A DNA stretch of 64,000 bases from Rhizobium leguminosarum bv. viciae USDA 2370 (GCF_002008365.1 NZ_MRDL01000059.1:623018-687017); one strand, 5' to 3'; shown: positions 16,861-25,955, counted from the first letter of the stretch. Notes: a model not told the origin generated them from the sequence alone. Made by a program: numbers and translations.

Positions 16861-17742
16861 ATGGCACACACCACACTTGAGGCCGGTTCGGCCACCATGT
16901 TTCGGCCGGGCACGTCGGACACAGAAATCGAGGCATCGGCGCTGAAGGCAATGCGCCGGCGCAAGACGCTGGTGCGCTTCTGGCAGATCGCCATCCTGGT
17001 CTTCGTGATCGGCATGTGGGAGCTGTCTTCCAACATGCAGTGGATCGATCCGTTCTTCTATTCGAGCCCAAGCGGCGTCGTTCAGCGCCTCTACGAATGG
17101 GCAACCGAGGGCACCACGGAAGGTTCTCTCTGGTATAATCTATGGGTGACGATGGAGGAGGCCCTGATCGGCTTCTTCGCGGGATCGATCACCGGCGTCT
17201 TCGTCGGCATCGGTCTTGGCCGCAACCGCTTCCTGTCGGACATTTTCTCCGTCTACATCAAGGCGATCAACTCGATACCGCGCGTCGTTCTCGCCCCCAT
17301 CTTCATCATGATCATGGGTCTCGGCCTGCCCTCCAAGGTTGCACTCGCCTTCATCATGGTGTTCTTCGTGGTGTTTGCAAACGCCTTCCAGGGCGTGCGC
17401 GAGGCCGACCGCAATATGATCGCCAACGCCCGCATTCTCGGCGCCTCGGATTGGCAGGTCACCCGCACCGTGGTCATCCCATCGGCGATGAGCTGGATCT
17501 TCGCCAGTCTGCACGTGTCCTTCGGTTTCGCGATCATCGGCGCAATCGTCGGCGAATTCGTCGGCGCCCGCTTCGGTATCGGCCAGCTCATCTCGATCGC
17601 CAAGGGGACGTTCGACGCGGCCGGCATGTTCGCGGCAATCCTCCTCGTCATGGTCGTCACGCTTTTTGCCGAATACATCATGACATTGATCGAGAACCGC
17701 CTGGCGAAATGGCGTCCGCAGCAGCACCTCGATACCCAGTGA
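16861..17742 (+). CDS. ABC transporter permease, SsuC/TauC-like
   Basis: A 293-residue inner-membrane permease. A cytoplasmic N-terminus of about 40 residues is followed by about six membrane spans and the binding-protein-dependent loop READRNMIANARILGASDWQ, which contacts the ATPase. GGGAGGATATC precedes the ATG. The gene is last in the operon and followed by a strong bidirectional terminator (17776-17802). Together with 14922 and 16031 it makes a full ABC importer for a small organic nitrogen or sulfur compound. Substrate not determined. Confidence 0.92.
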   Translation: MAHTTLEAGSATMFRPGTSDTEIEASALKAMRRRKTLVRFWQIAILVFVIGMWELSSNMQWIDPFFYSSPSGVVQRLYEWATEGTTEGSLWYNLWVTMEEALIGFFAGSITGVFVGIGLGRNRFLSDIFSVYIKAINSIPRVVLAPIFIMIMGLGLPSKVALAFIMVFFVVFANAFQGVREADRNMIANARILGASDWQVTRTVVIPSAMSWIFASLHVSFGFAIIGAIVGEFVGARFGIGQLISIAKGTFDAAGMFAAILLVMVVTLFAEYIMTLIENRLAKWRPQQHLDTQ

Positions 17743-17775
17743 TCAAATCGACCTCCTCCCAAGGCAGATCGAACT

Positions 17776-17807
17776 GAAGGCCGGGCGCGATGCCCGGCCT
17801 TCTTTTC
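17776..17807. terminator. bidirectional rho-independent terminator
   Basis: GAAGGCCGGGC (17776-17786) pairs perfectly with GCCCGGCCTTC (17792-17802) around a 5-nt loop, followed by TTTTC. It separates the convergent ABC operon and histidine kinase gene. Confidence 0.85.
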
Positions 17808-17824
17808 ATTTGATGCACTTAGGT

Positions 17825-19225
17825 CTAAGCGAGCGGCAGCCGCACCGTCACGACGAGCCCACCGCCTTCCGCGTCATCGAGCGAGACTGAACCTCCAGCG
17901 CCTTCGACGACCTCCCGAACGATCGCTAGCCCCAGACCACTCCCCTCGGCTTCAGTCCCCATGATCCGGTAGAAGCGTTCGAAAACCTGTTCGCGCTCCC
18001 CGCTCGGAATACCCGGCCCGTTGTCCTCGACGGTCACGACGGCGTTGCCGTCCGCCTGCCCGACGGCGACGGTCACCCGTCCGTTCGGGCGGGTATAGCG
18101 GATCGCATTGTCTATGAGGTTGACCAACATCTCGCGCAACATCGTCGCGTCGCCGTCGACAATGACCGGGCGGACGGCTTCCAGGCCGACGTCGATGTTG
18201 CGCTTGAGCGCCTCTTCAGCATGCGCTTCCAGGATCTCGCGGGCAGCCTTCGTAAGGTCGGTCGCATCGCTCCGGGGGCGCCGGCTTCCGGGCTCGGCCC
18301 GCGATAAGGTGAGGAGCTGGCTGGCAAGACGCGAAATCTGTTTCGTGCTGGTGCGAAGGGCGAAAAGCGCCTCGTCGCGGCGAGCAGCATCGGCTTCGCG
18401 GGCCGCCACGCTCGCCTGCGTCGAAATCAGCGCCAGGGGGGTTCGCAGTTGATGCGCCGCATTCGATACGAACCGTCGCTGCGCGGCCATCTGGTTCTGG
18501 ACGCGCTCCATGTAGTCGTTCAGGGCGTGAACGAGCGGCTGCAGCTCGCTCTGCACCATCTCCGGCGGCAGCGGATCGAGACGGTTGCGCCCGCGCTGGC
18601 GCAGGGCGTCCCGCAGCCTCAGCGCAGGAGCCAGGCCACGCTGCAGGCCGAGGATGGTCACCAGGCTTGCGACGAAGACGAGCACGAACTGCTTCGAAAA
18701 ATCTGAGAGCCACAATTGCCTTCGCATCGCATACTGGCTGTTATGCGTAACGGCGACGGTCACGGAGATCGCGCCGTCATCGGGAAGGCCGACGACAGGA
18801 TGGTCGAGCATCATGACGCGAACATCGGCACCGTGGAACGTGCGATCCTCACCGGTGCGCTGGACGGCCGGCAACGGCAGGTCGGGAAAGCCGCTGACCA
18901 GACTGCCCCATGCGGTAATCACCTGATAAGATACACGGTCGCCGAAGCCCGTATCAAACATCTCCAGCGCGGAAGGCGGCACGTCCACCTGAACATTGCC
19001 GCCCTCGTCGACACGGACGGCTTCGGCAATGACGCGCGCCGACGCCAGAAGTGTTCGATCCGTCACCAGCTTTGCTGTGGCGTCAGCCGTCCAGAAGCTG
19101 TCGTAAAGATTGAAACCGATCGCGCCGAACAGGGTCAGCAGCACCCAGCAGAGCAACTGCACCCTCAGGCTCTGGCTGAGCCGCGCGATCGTCGCGCCCA
19201 CCTTGGTGACGAGGCTACTGGACAT
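17825..19225 (-). CDS. sensor histidine kinase, TctE-like
   Basis: An inner-membrane kinase of about 466 residues. TM1 is near residues 22-42, followed by a 2CSK_N-type periplasmic domain of the TctE group. TM2 is about 185-205, the phosphoacceptor box is RFVSNAAHQLRTPLALIS, and the catalytic domain has N-box NLIDNAIRYT and G-boxes DNGPGIP and GSGLGLAIV. It starts at 19225 inside the end of the response-regulator gene (11-nt overlap), so the pair is translationally coupled. TctDE systems classically control tricarboxylate transporters, but no tctCBA genes are here; the convergent NMT1-type ABC operon is the nearest possible target. Confidence 0.92.
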   Translation of the reverse strand: MSSSLVTKVGATIARLSQSLRVQLLCWVLLTLFGAIGFNLYDSFWTADATAKLVTDRTLLASARVIAEAVRVDEGGNVQVDVPPSALEMFDTGFGDRVSYQVITAWGSLVSGFPDLPLPAVQRTGEDRTFHGADVRVMMLDHPVVGLPDDGAISVTVAVTHNSQYAMRRQLWLSDFSKQFVLVFVASLVTILGLQRGLAPALRLRDALRQRGRNRLDPLPPEMVQSELQPLVHALNDYMERVQNQMAAQRRFVSNAAHQLRTPLALISTQASVAAREADAARRDEALFALRTSTKQISRLASQLLTLSRAEPGSRRPRSDATDLTKAAREILEAHAEEALKRNIDVGLEAVRPVIVDGDATMLREMLVNLIDNAIRYTRPNGRVTVAVGQADGNAVVTVEDNGPGIPSGEREQVFERFYRIMGTEAEGSGLGLAIVREVVEGAGGSVSLDDAEGGGLVVTVRLPLA

Positions 19226-19883
19226 GTCTGAGGAGATAGCCAAGCCCGCGCAACGTGGCAATCTGAACCGAACTGCCCTCGAGCTTCTTTCGCAGCCTGT
19301 GGACGTAGATTTCGATGGCGCTCGGATCCGCCTCGTCGTCGAAACCGAACACGCTTTCGGAAAGGGCGGCTTTCGAGACGGTGTTGCCAAGCTTCATGAC
19401 GAGTTGCTCAAGCACGGCATATTCACGCGGCGTCAGTTGCAGCGGCTCGCCTGCGACGAAAAACTGCCGCGTCCCGCCGGAGAAGCGCAGGTTGCCGACG
19501 GTAATCTCGGATGATGCCCGGTCCTGGCCGCGGCGGACCACCGCACGAATCCTCGCTTCGAGCTCGGCGATTTCGAAGGGTTTGGCGAGATAGTCGTCGG
19601 CGCCGCTGTCAAGCCCTGCAACACGGCCGTCCAGGCTCGCATTCGCGGTCAAGATGATGACCGGCAGCTTGTTTCCGGACTGCCGCAATCGCTTCAACAG
19701 CGTCAATCCGTCAAGCTTGGGCAGCGCCAGGTCGAGGATCATCGCCGAATACTCCGCCACCTTGAGCATATGCTCCGCGTCCTCGCCGTCATGGGCAATG
19801 TCGATAGCGTATTGCGCCTGTCGCAGGGCTTTACCCAGCCAGGCCGCCAGATCCTTGTTGTCCTCCACCACAAGCAGTCTCAT
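19215..19883 (-). CDS. response regulator, OmpR/TctD family
   Basis: A 222-residue two-component regulator. The receiver domain has acidic pocket VVEDN (5-9), phosphoacceptor Asp51 in MILDLALP, Thr in LTANAS and Lys in YLAKPFE. The C-terminal winged helix (about 125-220) has PREYAVLEQLV and VHRLRKKLEG segments of the OmpR type. It is encoded directly before and overlapping its kinase. Target promoters are unknown; the neighbouring ABC transporter is a candidate by position only. Confidence 0.94.
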   Translation of the reverse strand: MRLLVVEDNKDLAAWLGKALRQAQYAIDIAHDGEDAEHMLKVAEYSAMILDLALPKLDGLTLLKRLRQSGNKLPVIILTANASLDGRVAGLDSGADDYLAKPFEIAELEARIRAVVRRGQDRASSEITVGNLRFSGGTRQFFVAGEPLQLTPREYAVLEQLVMKLGNTVSKAALSESVFGFDDEADPSAIEIYVHRLRKKLEGSSVQIATLRGLGYLLRHVQ

Positions 19884-19982
19884 CTGACCTTCCTAGCACG
19901 TGCAAACGGTCTGACAAGCGTGACACAGTTTCCACCGCTGATACCTGGCCTCTGTTCCCGACCGAAGCAGAAGGAGATGGTA

Positions 19983-20891
19983 TCACCTGCGATCGGTCTC
20001 CGCGTCGTCAAGACGAACGCTGACAGGAACGGAAGTTTTCAGGCGCCCATGAGCCCTCCCGGAATCGCCTTCGACCGCAACCGGGACGTCCTGGTCTCCA
20101 GCACCCGACGCCTCGATTCCCCAGATTTCGATCTGGGTCAGCGCCGGATAGGGCGAGGCGTCCTCGGCCTTGATCAGCCTGTGCAGTTCCACCCATTCGA
20201 CGATGCAGGGCTCTATCAGAAAGGCTTGAGCGACGCCCGATTTCACCAACGGAAAACAGGAGGTCTTGCCGTTCGAGAAGGTGACGCTGGCCTTTTCCCA
20301 CCAGGAATCATGCGGAAAGTCGGCCCGGAGATAGAAAACGATCTCGTCGATCCTGACCGGCCGGCCGAATTCCACCGTTAGCGCCGCGTGAGGATCGCGA
20401 TTGATGCCCCAGCTCGTATAGGGCCAGAAGCCGTGATCATCGTTGGCCTTTTCGCCGTCGATCGCGTTACGCGCGGCAAAGACCGCTTCGCCCCGGGTTT
20501 CGACATTGGCGCGCGCATGCGGAAACAGCGTCCGATTGGCGTGATCGTCCCAGGGGTTGAGAGCGAGATTGCGCCGGTGAATGATCTCGTCCGGCCGCGT
20601 GCTTCGCGCTGATAGCCGGTGGATATCGCCCCTGAAGGCATTCGGGGAATAGGGCTTGCGTTTGTCGCCGAAGGGCACAGCGAGCGAATAGGCGCATTCC
20701 TTCATATAGACCAGGCCGGGTTGGATCGCGCCATCAAGGGAGAGGAAGACATGTCCGGGCTCGGAGACCTCCACGACCACGCGATCGCCTTCGCGATAGC
20801 TCTGGCGATAGACCAGGAACGTCTCGTCCCGGCCTGCGGAACTGGCCAGCACTGCCCCATCGGCATCCACGATCTTCAGCGTCAATTCCAT
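19983..20891 (-). CDS. possible carbohydrate-binding protein (F5/8 type C-like region)
   Basis: A 302-residue protein that I do not firmly recognise. The segment about 150-255 (VEFGRPVRIDEIVFYLRADFPHD, then a W-rich strand and a YPALTQIEIWG ending) resembles a discoidin/F5-8 type C galactose-binding-like domain. The first 100 residues are rich in beta-strand-like sequence. The last 40 residues are polar and low in complexity. No signal peptide. SD GGGGAGGACGAGC before the ATG. It lies downstream of the heparinase-like lyase gene on the same strand, separated by a RIME-like repeat, and may help recognise or process the same glycan. Confidence 0.65.
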   Translation of the reverse strand: MELTLKIVDADGAVLASSAGRDETFLVYRQSYREGDRVVVEVSEPGHVFLSLDGAIQPGLVYMKECAYSLAVPFGDKRKPYSPNAFRGDIHRLSARSTRPDEIIHRRNLALNPWDDHANRTLFPHARANVETRGEAVFAARNAIDGEKANDDHGFWPYTSWGINRDPHAALTVEFGRPVRIDEIVFYLRADFPHDSWWEKASVTFSNGKTSCFPLVKSGVAQAFLIEPCIVEWVELHRLIKAEDASPYPALTQIEIWGIEASGAGDQDVPVAVEGDSGRAHGRLKTSVPVSVRLDDAETDRR

Positions 20892-20904
20892 GCTCGTCCT
20901 CCCC

Positions 20905-21018
20905 AGAGCATGATGCCGAAAAGTGTGAGCGATTTTCGGACGACATCATGCTCTAACTCTTTAATTTAGAACAGGATTCAGATTTCAGGCCGACCCGGCC
21001 TAAAATCATCCTGTTCTA
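20905..21018. repeat. RIME-like repeat with two large palindromes
   Basis: AGAGCATGATG (20905-20915) pairs with CATCATGCTCT (20944-20954); TAGAACAGGAT (20967-20977) pairs with ATCCTGTTCTA (21008-21018). The total is 114 bp, the size and two-palindrome plan of rhizobial RIME elements. The outer arm supplies the TAG stop codon of the heparinase-like gene (21016-21018), so the element abuts or has replaced the original gene end. Confidence 0.8.
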
Positions 21019-22812
21019 GACGATCCGCAATCTCAGGAGCCTGCCGGCAAACGGCAGGCGCAGCCGATAGATTTTCTCGGGCCAGGCCGATCTCAGCCGG
21101 GCGTCGTCCACGACGATTTCATCAATTTCGATCTCGCCGGTGCCATCGACGAAAATTCTGCCGAGGTCGGCCAGATCGATCCTATCGGGGCCGACAGTCG
21201 GCACCACGCATGTCATCAGAGACAGGACCGCCGGCTTGCCCCCGTCATAGGTGTCGACGATCTCGACGTGGCGGCCGCGCAGCAGGGAAACGACGCGCCG
21301 GTAGCTGTGCAGCTGCGCCTCGGGGGAATAGGCGCCTGATATATCGAGCGATATGCGCGCGCTCCGTTCGTCAAACTCGACCTCGACATCGCGCGCGCCA
21401 AAGGCTTCGCCGGCCGACTGCATGACGCCTGCGAATGTCGGCAGGTTGTGGAAAGCCGACTGCATCGTCCATATCTCGTAGCGCCGCGCCGAAAAGGTCT
21501 TTGCGGTATAGGTCTCGACGCCGACATCGATCAGGAACGGATGTCCGTTCTTGTAAAGCGTGACACTTCCGACATCGTTATGATTGTGGCCCTCGCCATT
21601 GTTGCCGCCCTTGACGGCAAGCGAAAACTGCCGGTCGCGGGCGATGAACAGGCCGATGCCGGGATAGAAGATATCGCGCCCGGATGCAGGAGGTGGCTCG
21701 GCGGCGGCGGGGATTGCAGGGCCGACCAGCAGTTCCTGCACGCGATACCAGAGGTTCCATTCCCCGGGCAGGTGCGGATTGTCGGAAGCGGCCCTGTCGG
21801 ATGCAGCGAACTCAGCCAGCATCTCAGAGCCGACCGCCTGTCCGAACAGGTATTCCCGCGCGCTGCAGGGTTCGACCACCGCGGAGGAATCCGCGAAGTT
21901 GAAATAGTAGCGGCCGGCCACATGCATATGGGCAATATATTCGGCCATGTTGCGGATCTTCGGCTGCTGCCAGACCCCGGCGAACAGGCCGGGCGCCACG
22001 GCATCCAGGATGGTCAACGCGCCATGCAGGCAGAGTGCGGCGTGGCGGTAGTAGAGCACGCCCTCCTCGCAGGCCCCGTCCTCGGCATAGTCCTTCAGGA
22101 AGGCGTCGAGGCTGCCGAGCGCCTTTCTGACGACGGCGTGACGCGTGGGCTGATCGGTTTTCAGGGAGAAGACCGTCAACAGGACGTTCTGGCTTATCCA
22201 CGCCGTCCAGTTGTTCATCCGCTCCTGACCGCGGCCCATCCACCAGAAATGCCGGCCGAGATAGGGCGAAAGGATGCGGGTTTCGATCTCGCGTTCCACG
22301 CGTGCCGTAATCTCGGGGCTGATGCCGTCGAGCTCGTCGCGAAGCAATGCAACGATGGTGGCAAGCAGCGCCGCCGTTTCGGCGGCGAAGAGATCGACGA
22401 CAGGCTGCGAATTGTCGGGAAGCGGCAGGCGCGCGCCGCTTCGTTCATAGGCGTTATGCGCCGGAAGCTGCCACCCGCTCTCCTCCGCAATCAGGAAGAT
22501 GCCGTCGACGACCTTCGGCAGGAACCGCGCCTTGCCTTCGATGAGTTCGCCGAGCACCAGATTGTTGAGCATCCGCCGCCGCGTGAAATAAAGCTCCTCG
22601 AAGCGCGCGCGGTTGCCCGTTGCGGTGAACTCCCGGTAATCCGAAGCCGCAATCAGCGGCAAGGCGCGCGCAAGCGTCTCTTCGGCCTCGCGAATGATCA
22701 GATCCCGTACCGCTTGCGGCACAGCGCTCCATCTGGCGCGATCGGAGCAGACCGCCCCGGGCGTGAAATCGCCCAGCACATCCGGCAGCTCCCCTGAAAT
22801 CTCGCTGAGCAT
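21016..22812 (-). CDS. heparinase II/III family polysaccharide lyase
   Basis: A 598-residue protein with an N-terminal alpha/alpha-toroid (about 30-340, including NNWTAW at 200-205) and a C-terminal beta-sheet heparinase II/III domain. Motifs fit a lyase: NGEGHNHNDVGSVTLY (His409, His411) and the Tyr in VETYTAKTF (about 435). Such enzymes cleave uronic-acid-containing chains by beta-elimination and leave unsaturated ends, the substrate of the GH88 enzyme encoded nearby. No signal peptide, so it probably acts on imported oligosaccharides. GGGGAGAGAC lies before the ATG. It is divergent from the transporter operon. Its stop codon lies inside a RIME-like repeat. Confidence 0.85.
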   Translation of the reverse strand: MLSEISGELPDVLGDFTPGAVCSDRARWSAVPQAVRDLIIREAEETLARALPLIAASDYREFTATGNRARFEELYFTRRRMLNNLVLGELIEGKARFLPKVVDGIFLIAEESGWQLPAHNAYERSGARLPLPDNSQPVVDLFAAETAALLATIVALLRDELDGISPEITARVEREIETRILSPYLGRHFWWMGRGQERMNNWTAWISQNVLLTVFSLKTDQPTRHAVVRKALGSLDAFLKDYAEDGACEEGVLYYRHAALCLHGALTILDAVAPGLFAGVWQQPKIRNMAEYIAHMHVAGRYYFNFADSSAVVEPCSAREYLFGQAVGSEMLAEFAASDRAASDNPHLPGEWNLWYRVQELLVGPAIPAAAEPPPASGRDIFYPGIGLFIARDRQFSLAVKGGNNGEGHNHNDVGSVTLYKNGHPFLIDVGVETYTAKTFSARRYEIWTMQSAFHNLPTFAGVMQSAGEAFGARDVEVEFDERSARISLDISGAYSPEAQLHSYRRVVSLLRGRHVEIVDTYDGGKPAVLSLMTCVVPTVGPDRIDLADLGRIFVDGTGEIEIDEIVVDDARLRSAWPEKIYRLRLPFAGRLLRLRIV

Positions 22813-22861
22813 GTCTCTCCCCGTACCGGAAAAGCATCGATGGGCGTTTGGTCTGCATGCT

Positions 22862-22904
22862 CACCTATCATATGTATTTTGCGCTTTCCATAAAATTCGT
22901 ATGA
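22862..22904. promoter_or_regulatory. candidate operator between divergent heparinase and transporter operons
   Basis: The 161-bp gap between the lyase and permease genes contains CACCTATCATATG (22862-22874), very close to the site at 51342-51354. TCATATG (22868) and CGTATGA (22898-22904) form an imperfect inverted pair across an AT-rich stretch. No regulator gene lies in this locus. Confidence 0.4.
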
Positions 22905-22973
22905 CCTATTCAGAACTTGTTTGACCAATACCGGATATGTGCTATGTCGTTGCTGGAGGAAGAGGAGGCATCG

Positions 22974-23930
22974 GTGTCCCTATCGAATTCGGTCATCGCG
23001 ACGGATGGCGCCATGGCAACCTCCGGTCGGAAGGTCGCGGTCCTGTCCAAGCGCCAGCGCAGGATCCGCAACGCGCTCGTCGCCTATTCCTTCATCGCGC
23101 CGAACTTCATCGGCTTTGCCGTCTTCACGCTCGGCCCGATCCTGTTCGCCTTCGTGCTTGCCTTCATGCATTGGGACGGTTCGAATGCGATCACCTTCGC
23201 CGGCCTCGACAATTTCTGGCGGCTCTTCGATGACAAGGCTTTTATCGCGGCGTTCTGGAACACGGTCATCTATACGGTCGCTTCCGTGCCGGCGACGCTC
23301 ATATGCGCGCTTGGCCTTGCCGTACTTCTCAACCAGAAGATCGCGGGGCGCGATTTCTTCCGCACAGCGATGTTCTTCCCCTATGTCGCCTCGCTGGTGG
23401 CCGTCGCGGTCGTCTGGAACATGATCTTCAATCCCGAGATGGGACCGGTGAACATGATCCTCTACACGCTCGGCCTCGATCCCAAGAACATGCCGGGATG
23501 GGCGGCCGATCGCCACTGGGCGATGGTGACGGTGATCCTCTTCGGCATCTGGAAGAACATGGGCTATTACATGGTCATCTATCTGGCCGGCCTGCAGGGC
23601 ATCAATTCGGAGCTCTATGAGGCCGCCGATCTCGATGGCGCCAATTCCTGGCAGAAGTTCATCCATGTCACGGTGCCGCAGCTCGGGCCGACGACCTTCT
23701 TCGTCACCGTCATGCTGACGATCCAGTCCTTCAAGGTGTTCGACCAGATCTACATGATCACCCAGGGCGGACCCGGCACCTCGACGCTCGTCCTCGTCTA
23801 CCACATCTATAACGAGGCCTTCATTTCCTGGGATCTCGGCTATTCCAGCATGGTTGCGCTCGTTCTGTTCTTCCTCGTGCTCGCCGTCACCGTCTTCCAG
23901 TTCCGGCGCCAGAGGGAGGATGGTGAATGA
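22974..23930 (+). CDS. carbohydrate ABC transporter permease, MalF-like
   Basis: A permease of about 318 residues of the MalF/UgpA type with six membrane spans (first at about 35-57) and an EAA loop (LYEAADLDGANSWQKF). The best start is GTG at 22974: AGGAGG (22963-22968) lies 5 nt before it. Upstream ATG 22944 and TTG 22917 lack such a site, and ATG 23012 is later. The ATGA overlap with the next gene couples it to the MalG-like partner. First gene of the uronate-oligosaccharide transport operon. Confidence 0.9.
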   Translation: MSLSNSVIATDGAMATSGRKVAVLSKRQRRIRNALVAYSFIAPNFIGFAVFTLGPILFAFVLAFMHWDGSNAITFAGLDNFWRLFDDKAFIAAFWNTVIYTVASVPATLICALGLAVLLNQKIAGRDFFRTAMFFPYVASLVAVAVVWNMIFNPEMGPVNMILYTLGLDPKNMPGWAADRHWAMVTVILFGIWKNMGYYMVIYLAGLQGINSELYEAADLDGANSWQKFIHVTVPQLGPTTFFVTVMLTIQSFKVFDQIYMITQGGPGTSTLVLVYHIYNEAFISWDLGYSSMVALVLFFLVLAVTVFQFRRQREDGE

Positions 23931-24763
23931 GGATCGCAGGACGCAAGGTGACCCTCAAATCGGTCGCGATCTACGCCATCGTCATCGCCGTCACGCTCAT
24001 CATGCTGATGCCCTTCGCCTGGATGCTCTCGGCATCCCTGAAGCTCAGCCGCGACGTCTTCGCCTTCCCGATCGAGTGGATACCGTCCGAGCCGCAATGG
24101 CATAACTACGTCGATATCTGGACGAAGATCCCGCTTGCGCTCTTCATCTACAACACCTCGAAGCTGACGATCATCGTCACGCTGCTGCAACTTTTGACCT
24201 CCAGCTTTGCCGCCTACGCCTTCGCCAAGCTGAATTTCCCCTACAAGAACACCCTGTTCCTCGGCTACATCGCCACCATCGCCATGCCCTGGCAGGTCTA
24301 TATGGTGCCGCAATTCCTGCTGATGCGCGAATTCGGCCTCAACAACACCCATCTGGCACTGATCTGCCTGCAGGCTTTCACCGCCTTCGGCGTCTTCCTG
24401 ATGCGGCAGTTCTACATGTCGATCCCGACCGAGCTCTGCGAGGCGGCCCGCATCGACGGCATGAACGAGTACCAGATCTGGGCGCGCATCATGCTGCCGC
24501 TGTCGAAGCCCGCGCTCTCGACACTGACGATCTTCACCTTCGTCACCACCTGGAACGATTTTCTCGGGCCGATGATCTACCTGACCAAGACCGAGCTGAA
24601 GACCGTCCAGATCGGCCTTCGCATGTTCATCTCGCAATATTCGGCCGAATACGGGCTCATCATGGCGGCCTCTGTCGTCGCCCTCATTCCGGTTCTCGTC
24701 GTCTTCCTCTCTCTCCAGCGCTTCTTCGTCGAGGGTATCGCCTCGACCGGACTGAAGGGTTAA
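23927..24763 (+). CDS. carbohydrate ABC transporter permease, MalG-like
   Basis: A 278-residue permease with six spans and the EAA loop (CEAARIDGMNEYQIWARIMLP, about 167-187). Its ATG overlaps the upstream stop by 4 nt. The following GH88 gene begins 4 nt after its stop, so hydrolase and transporter are translated from one message. It would import the oligosaccharide degraded by the lyase and GH88 enzymes. Confidence 0.92.
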   Translation: MRIAGRKVTLKSVAIYAIVIAVTLIMLMPFAWMLSASLKLSRDVFAFPIEWIPSEPQWHNYVDIWTKIPLALFIYNTSKLTIIVTLLQLLTSSFAAYAFAKLNFPYKNTLFLGYIATIAMPWQVYMVPQFLLMREFGLNNTHLALICLQAFTAFGVFLMRQFYMSIPTELCEAARIDGMNEYQIWARIMLPLSKPALSTLTIFTFVTTWNDFLGPMIYLTKTELKTVQIGLRMFISQYSAEYGLIMAASVVALIPVLVVFLSLQRFFVEGIASTGLKG

Positions 24764-24767
24764 ATCC

Positions 24768-25940
24768 ATGAACGCCGTCTCGTCCGTCGCCCCGCAGCCG
24801 ATCACCGACCAGGAGGTCAAAGCCGCGCTCGATCTTGCCGTCGGGCAGATCAGGCGCAACCTTCCCGCCTTCACCCATGCCTCGCAGAACCATTCAAGCG
24901 TCGGAAATTTCTATCCCGCGGTGGCGAACGACCAATGGACCGCGGGTTTCTGGCCCGGAGAGCTGTGGCTCGCTTTCGAGCACAGCGGCGAGGCGGTTTT
25001 CCGCGATGCCGCGCAGATCCAGGTCCAATCGTTCCTGCATCGGATCGTGAACCGCATCGAGACGGATCATCACGACATGGGCTTTCTCTATTCGCCCTCC
25101 TGCATCGCCGCCTGGAAGCTTGTCGGAGATGAGGATGGCCGCAGGGCCGCCATCCTGGCAGCCGACCAGTTGATCGAGCGTTTCCAACCCGTCGGCCAGT
25201 TCATCCAGGCCTGGGGCCGCAAGGGGGTGGCGGAAGAATACCGCTACATCATCGACTGCTTGCTGAACCTGCCGCTTCTCTACTGGGCGAGCCGCGAGAC
25301 CGGCGATCCGAAATATCGCGAGATCGCTCTCATTCACGCCCGCACCACGCTCGCCAATTCGGTTCGGCCGGACGATTCCACCTATCACACCTTCTACATG
25401 GACCCGGTCACGGGAGCGCCGGTGCGCGGCGCCACCAAGCAAGGTTACAGGGACGACAGCGCCTGGGCGCGCGGACAGGCCTGGGCCATCTCGGGAATGG
25501 CGCTCTCCTATCGCTATGAGCGGATCGAGGAATACCGCCAAACCTTCGACCGGCTGCTCGCCTTCTATCTCAACCGGCTGCCGGCCGACATGGTGCCCTA
25601 TTGGGATCTCGTCTTTTCGGACGGCGACGGCGAGCCGCGCGACAGCTCGTCGGCGTCGATCACCGCCTGCGGCCTTCTGGAAATGGCCGATCTCGTCGAG
25701 CCGGAACCGGCCGCACGCTATCGCACCCTGGCGCGCCGCATGATGAAGAGCCTTGCCGATCACTACGCGGTCAAGGACCCAGCCGTCTCCAACGGCCTGG
25801 TGCTGCACGCCACCTATTCGAAGAAATCGCCCTTCAACACCTGCCGCGGCGAGGGTGTCGATGAATGCGTCTCCTGGGGAGATTATTATTACATGGAAGC
25901 TTTGACGCGCCTTTCGCGCAGCTGGTCTTCCTATTGGTGA
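24768..25940 (+). CDS. unsaturated glucuronyl hydrolase, GH88
   Basis: A 390-residue cytoplasmic enzyme of glycoside hydrolase family 88 (alpha/alpha-six barrel). It removes the unsaturated uronic acid left at chain ends by polysaccharide lyases. Two acidic residues match the catalytic pair of characterised members: Asp103 in HHDMGF and Asp163 in YIIDCLLNLP. Aromatic and Arg/Trp segments such as QWTAGFWPGELW (56-67) and SAWARGQAW line the typical active site. No signal peptide. It is inserted between permease and ATPase genes of one operon, so import and cleavage are co-produced. The original polymer (glycosaminoglycan-like, pectic or a bacterial exopolysaccharide) cannot be told. Confidence 0.9.
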   Translation: MNAVSSVAPQPITDQEVKAALDLAVGQIRRNLPAFTHASQNHSSVGNFYPAVANDQWTAGFWPGELWLAFEHSGEAVFRDAAQIQVQSFLHRIVNRIETDHHDMGFLYSPSCIAAWKLVGDEDGRRAAILAADQLIERFQPVGQFIQAWGRKGVAEEYRYIIDCLLNLPLLYWASRETGDPKYREIALIHARTTLANSVRPDDSTYHTFYMDPVTGAPVRGATKQGYRDDSAWARGQAWAISGMALSYRYERIEEYRQTFDRLLAFYLNRLPADMVPYWDLVFSDGDGEPRDSSSASITACGLLEMADLVEPEPAARYRTLARRMMKSLADHYAVKDPAVSNGLVLHATYSKKSPFNTCRGEGVDECVSWGDYYYMEALTRLSRSWSSYW

Positions 25941-25955
25941 ATTCAGGAGGACCCG

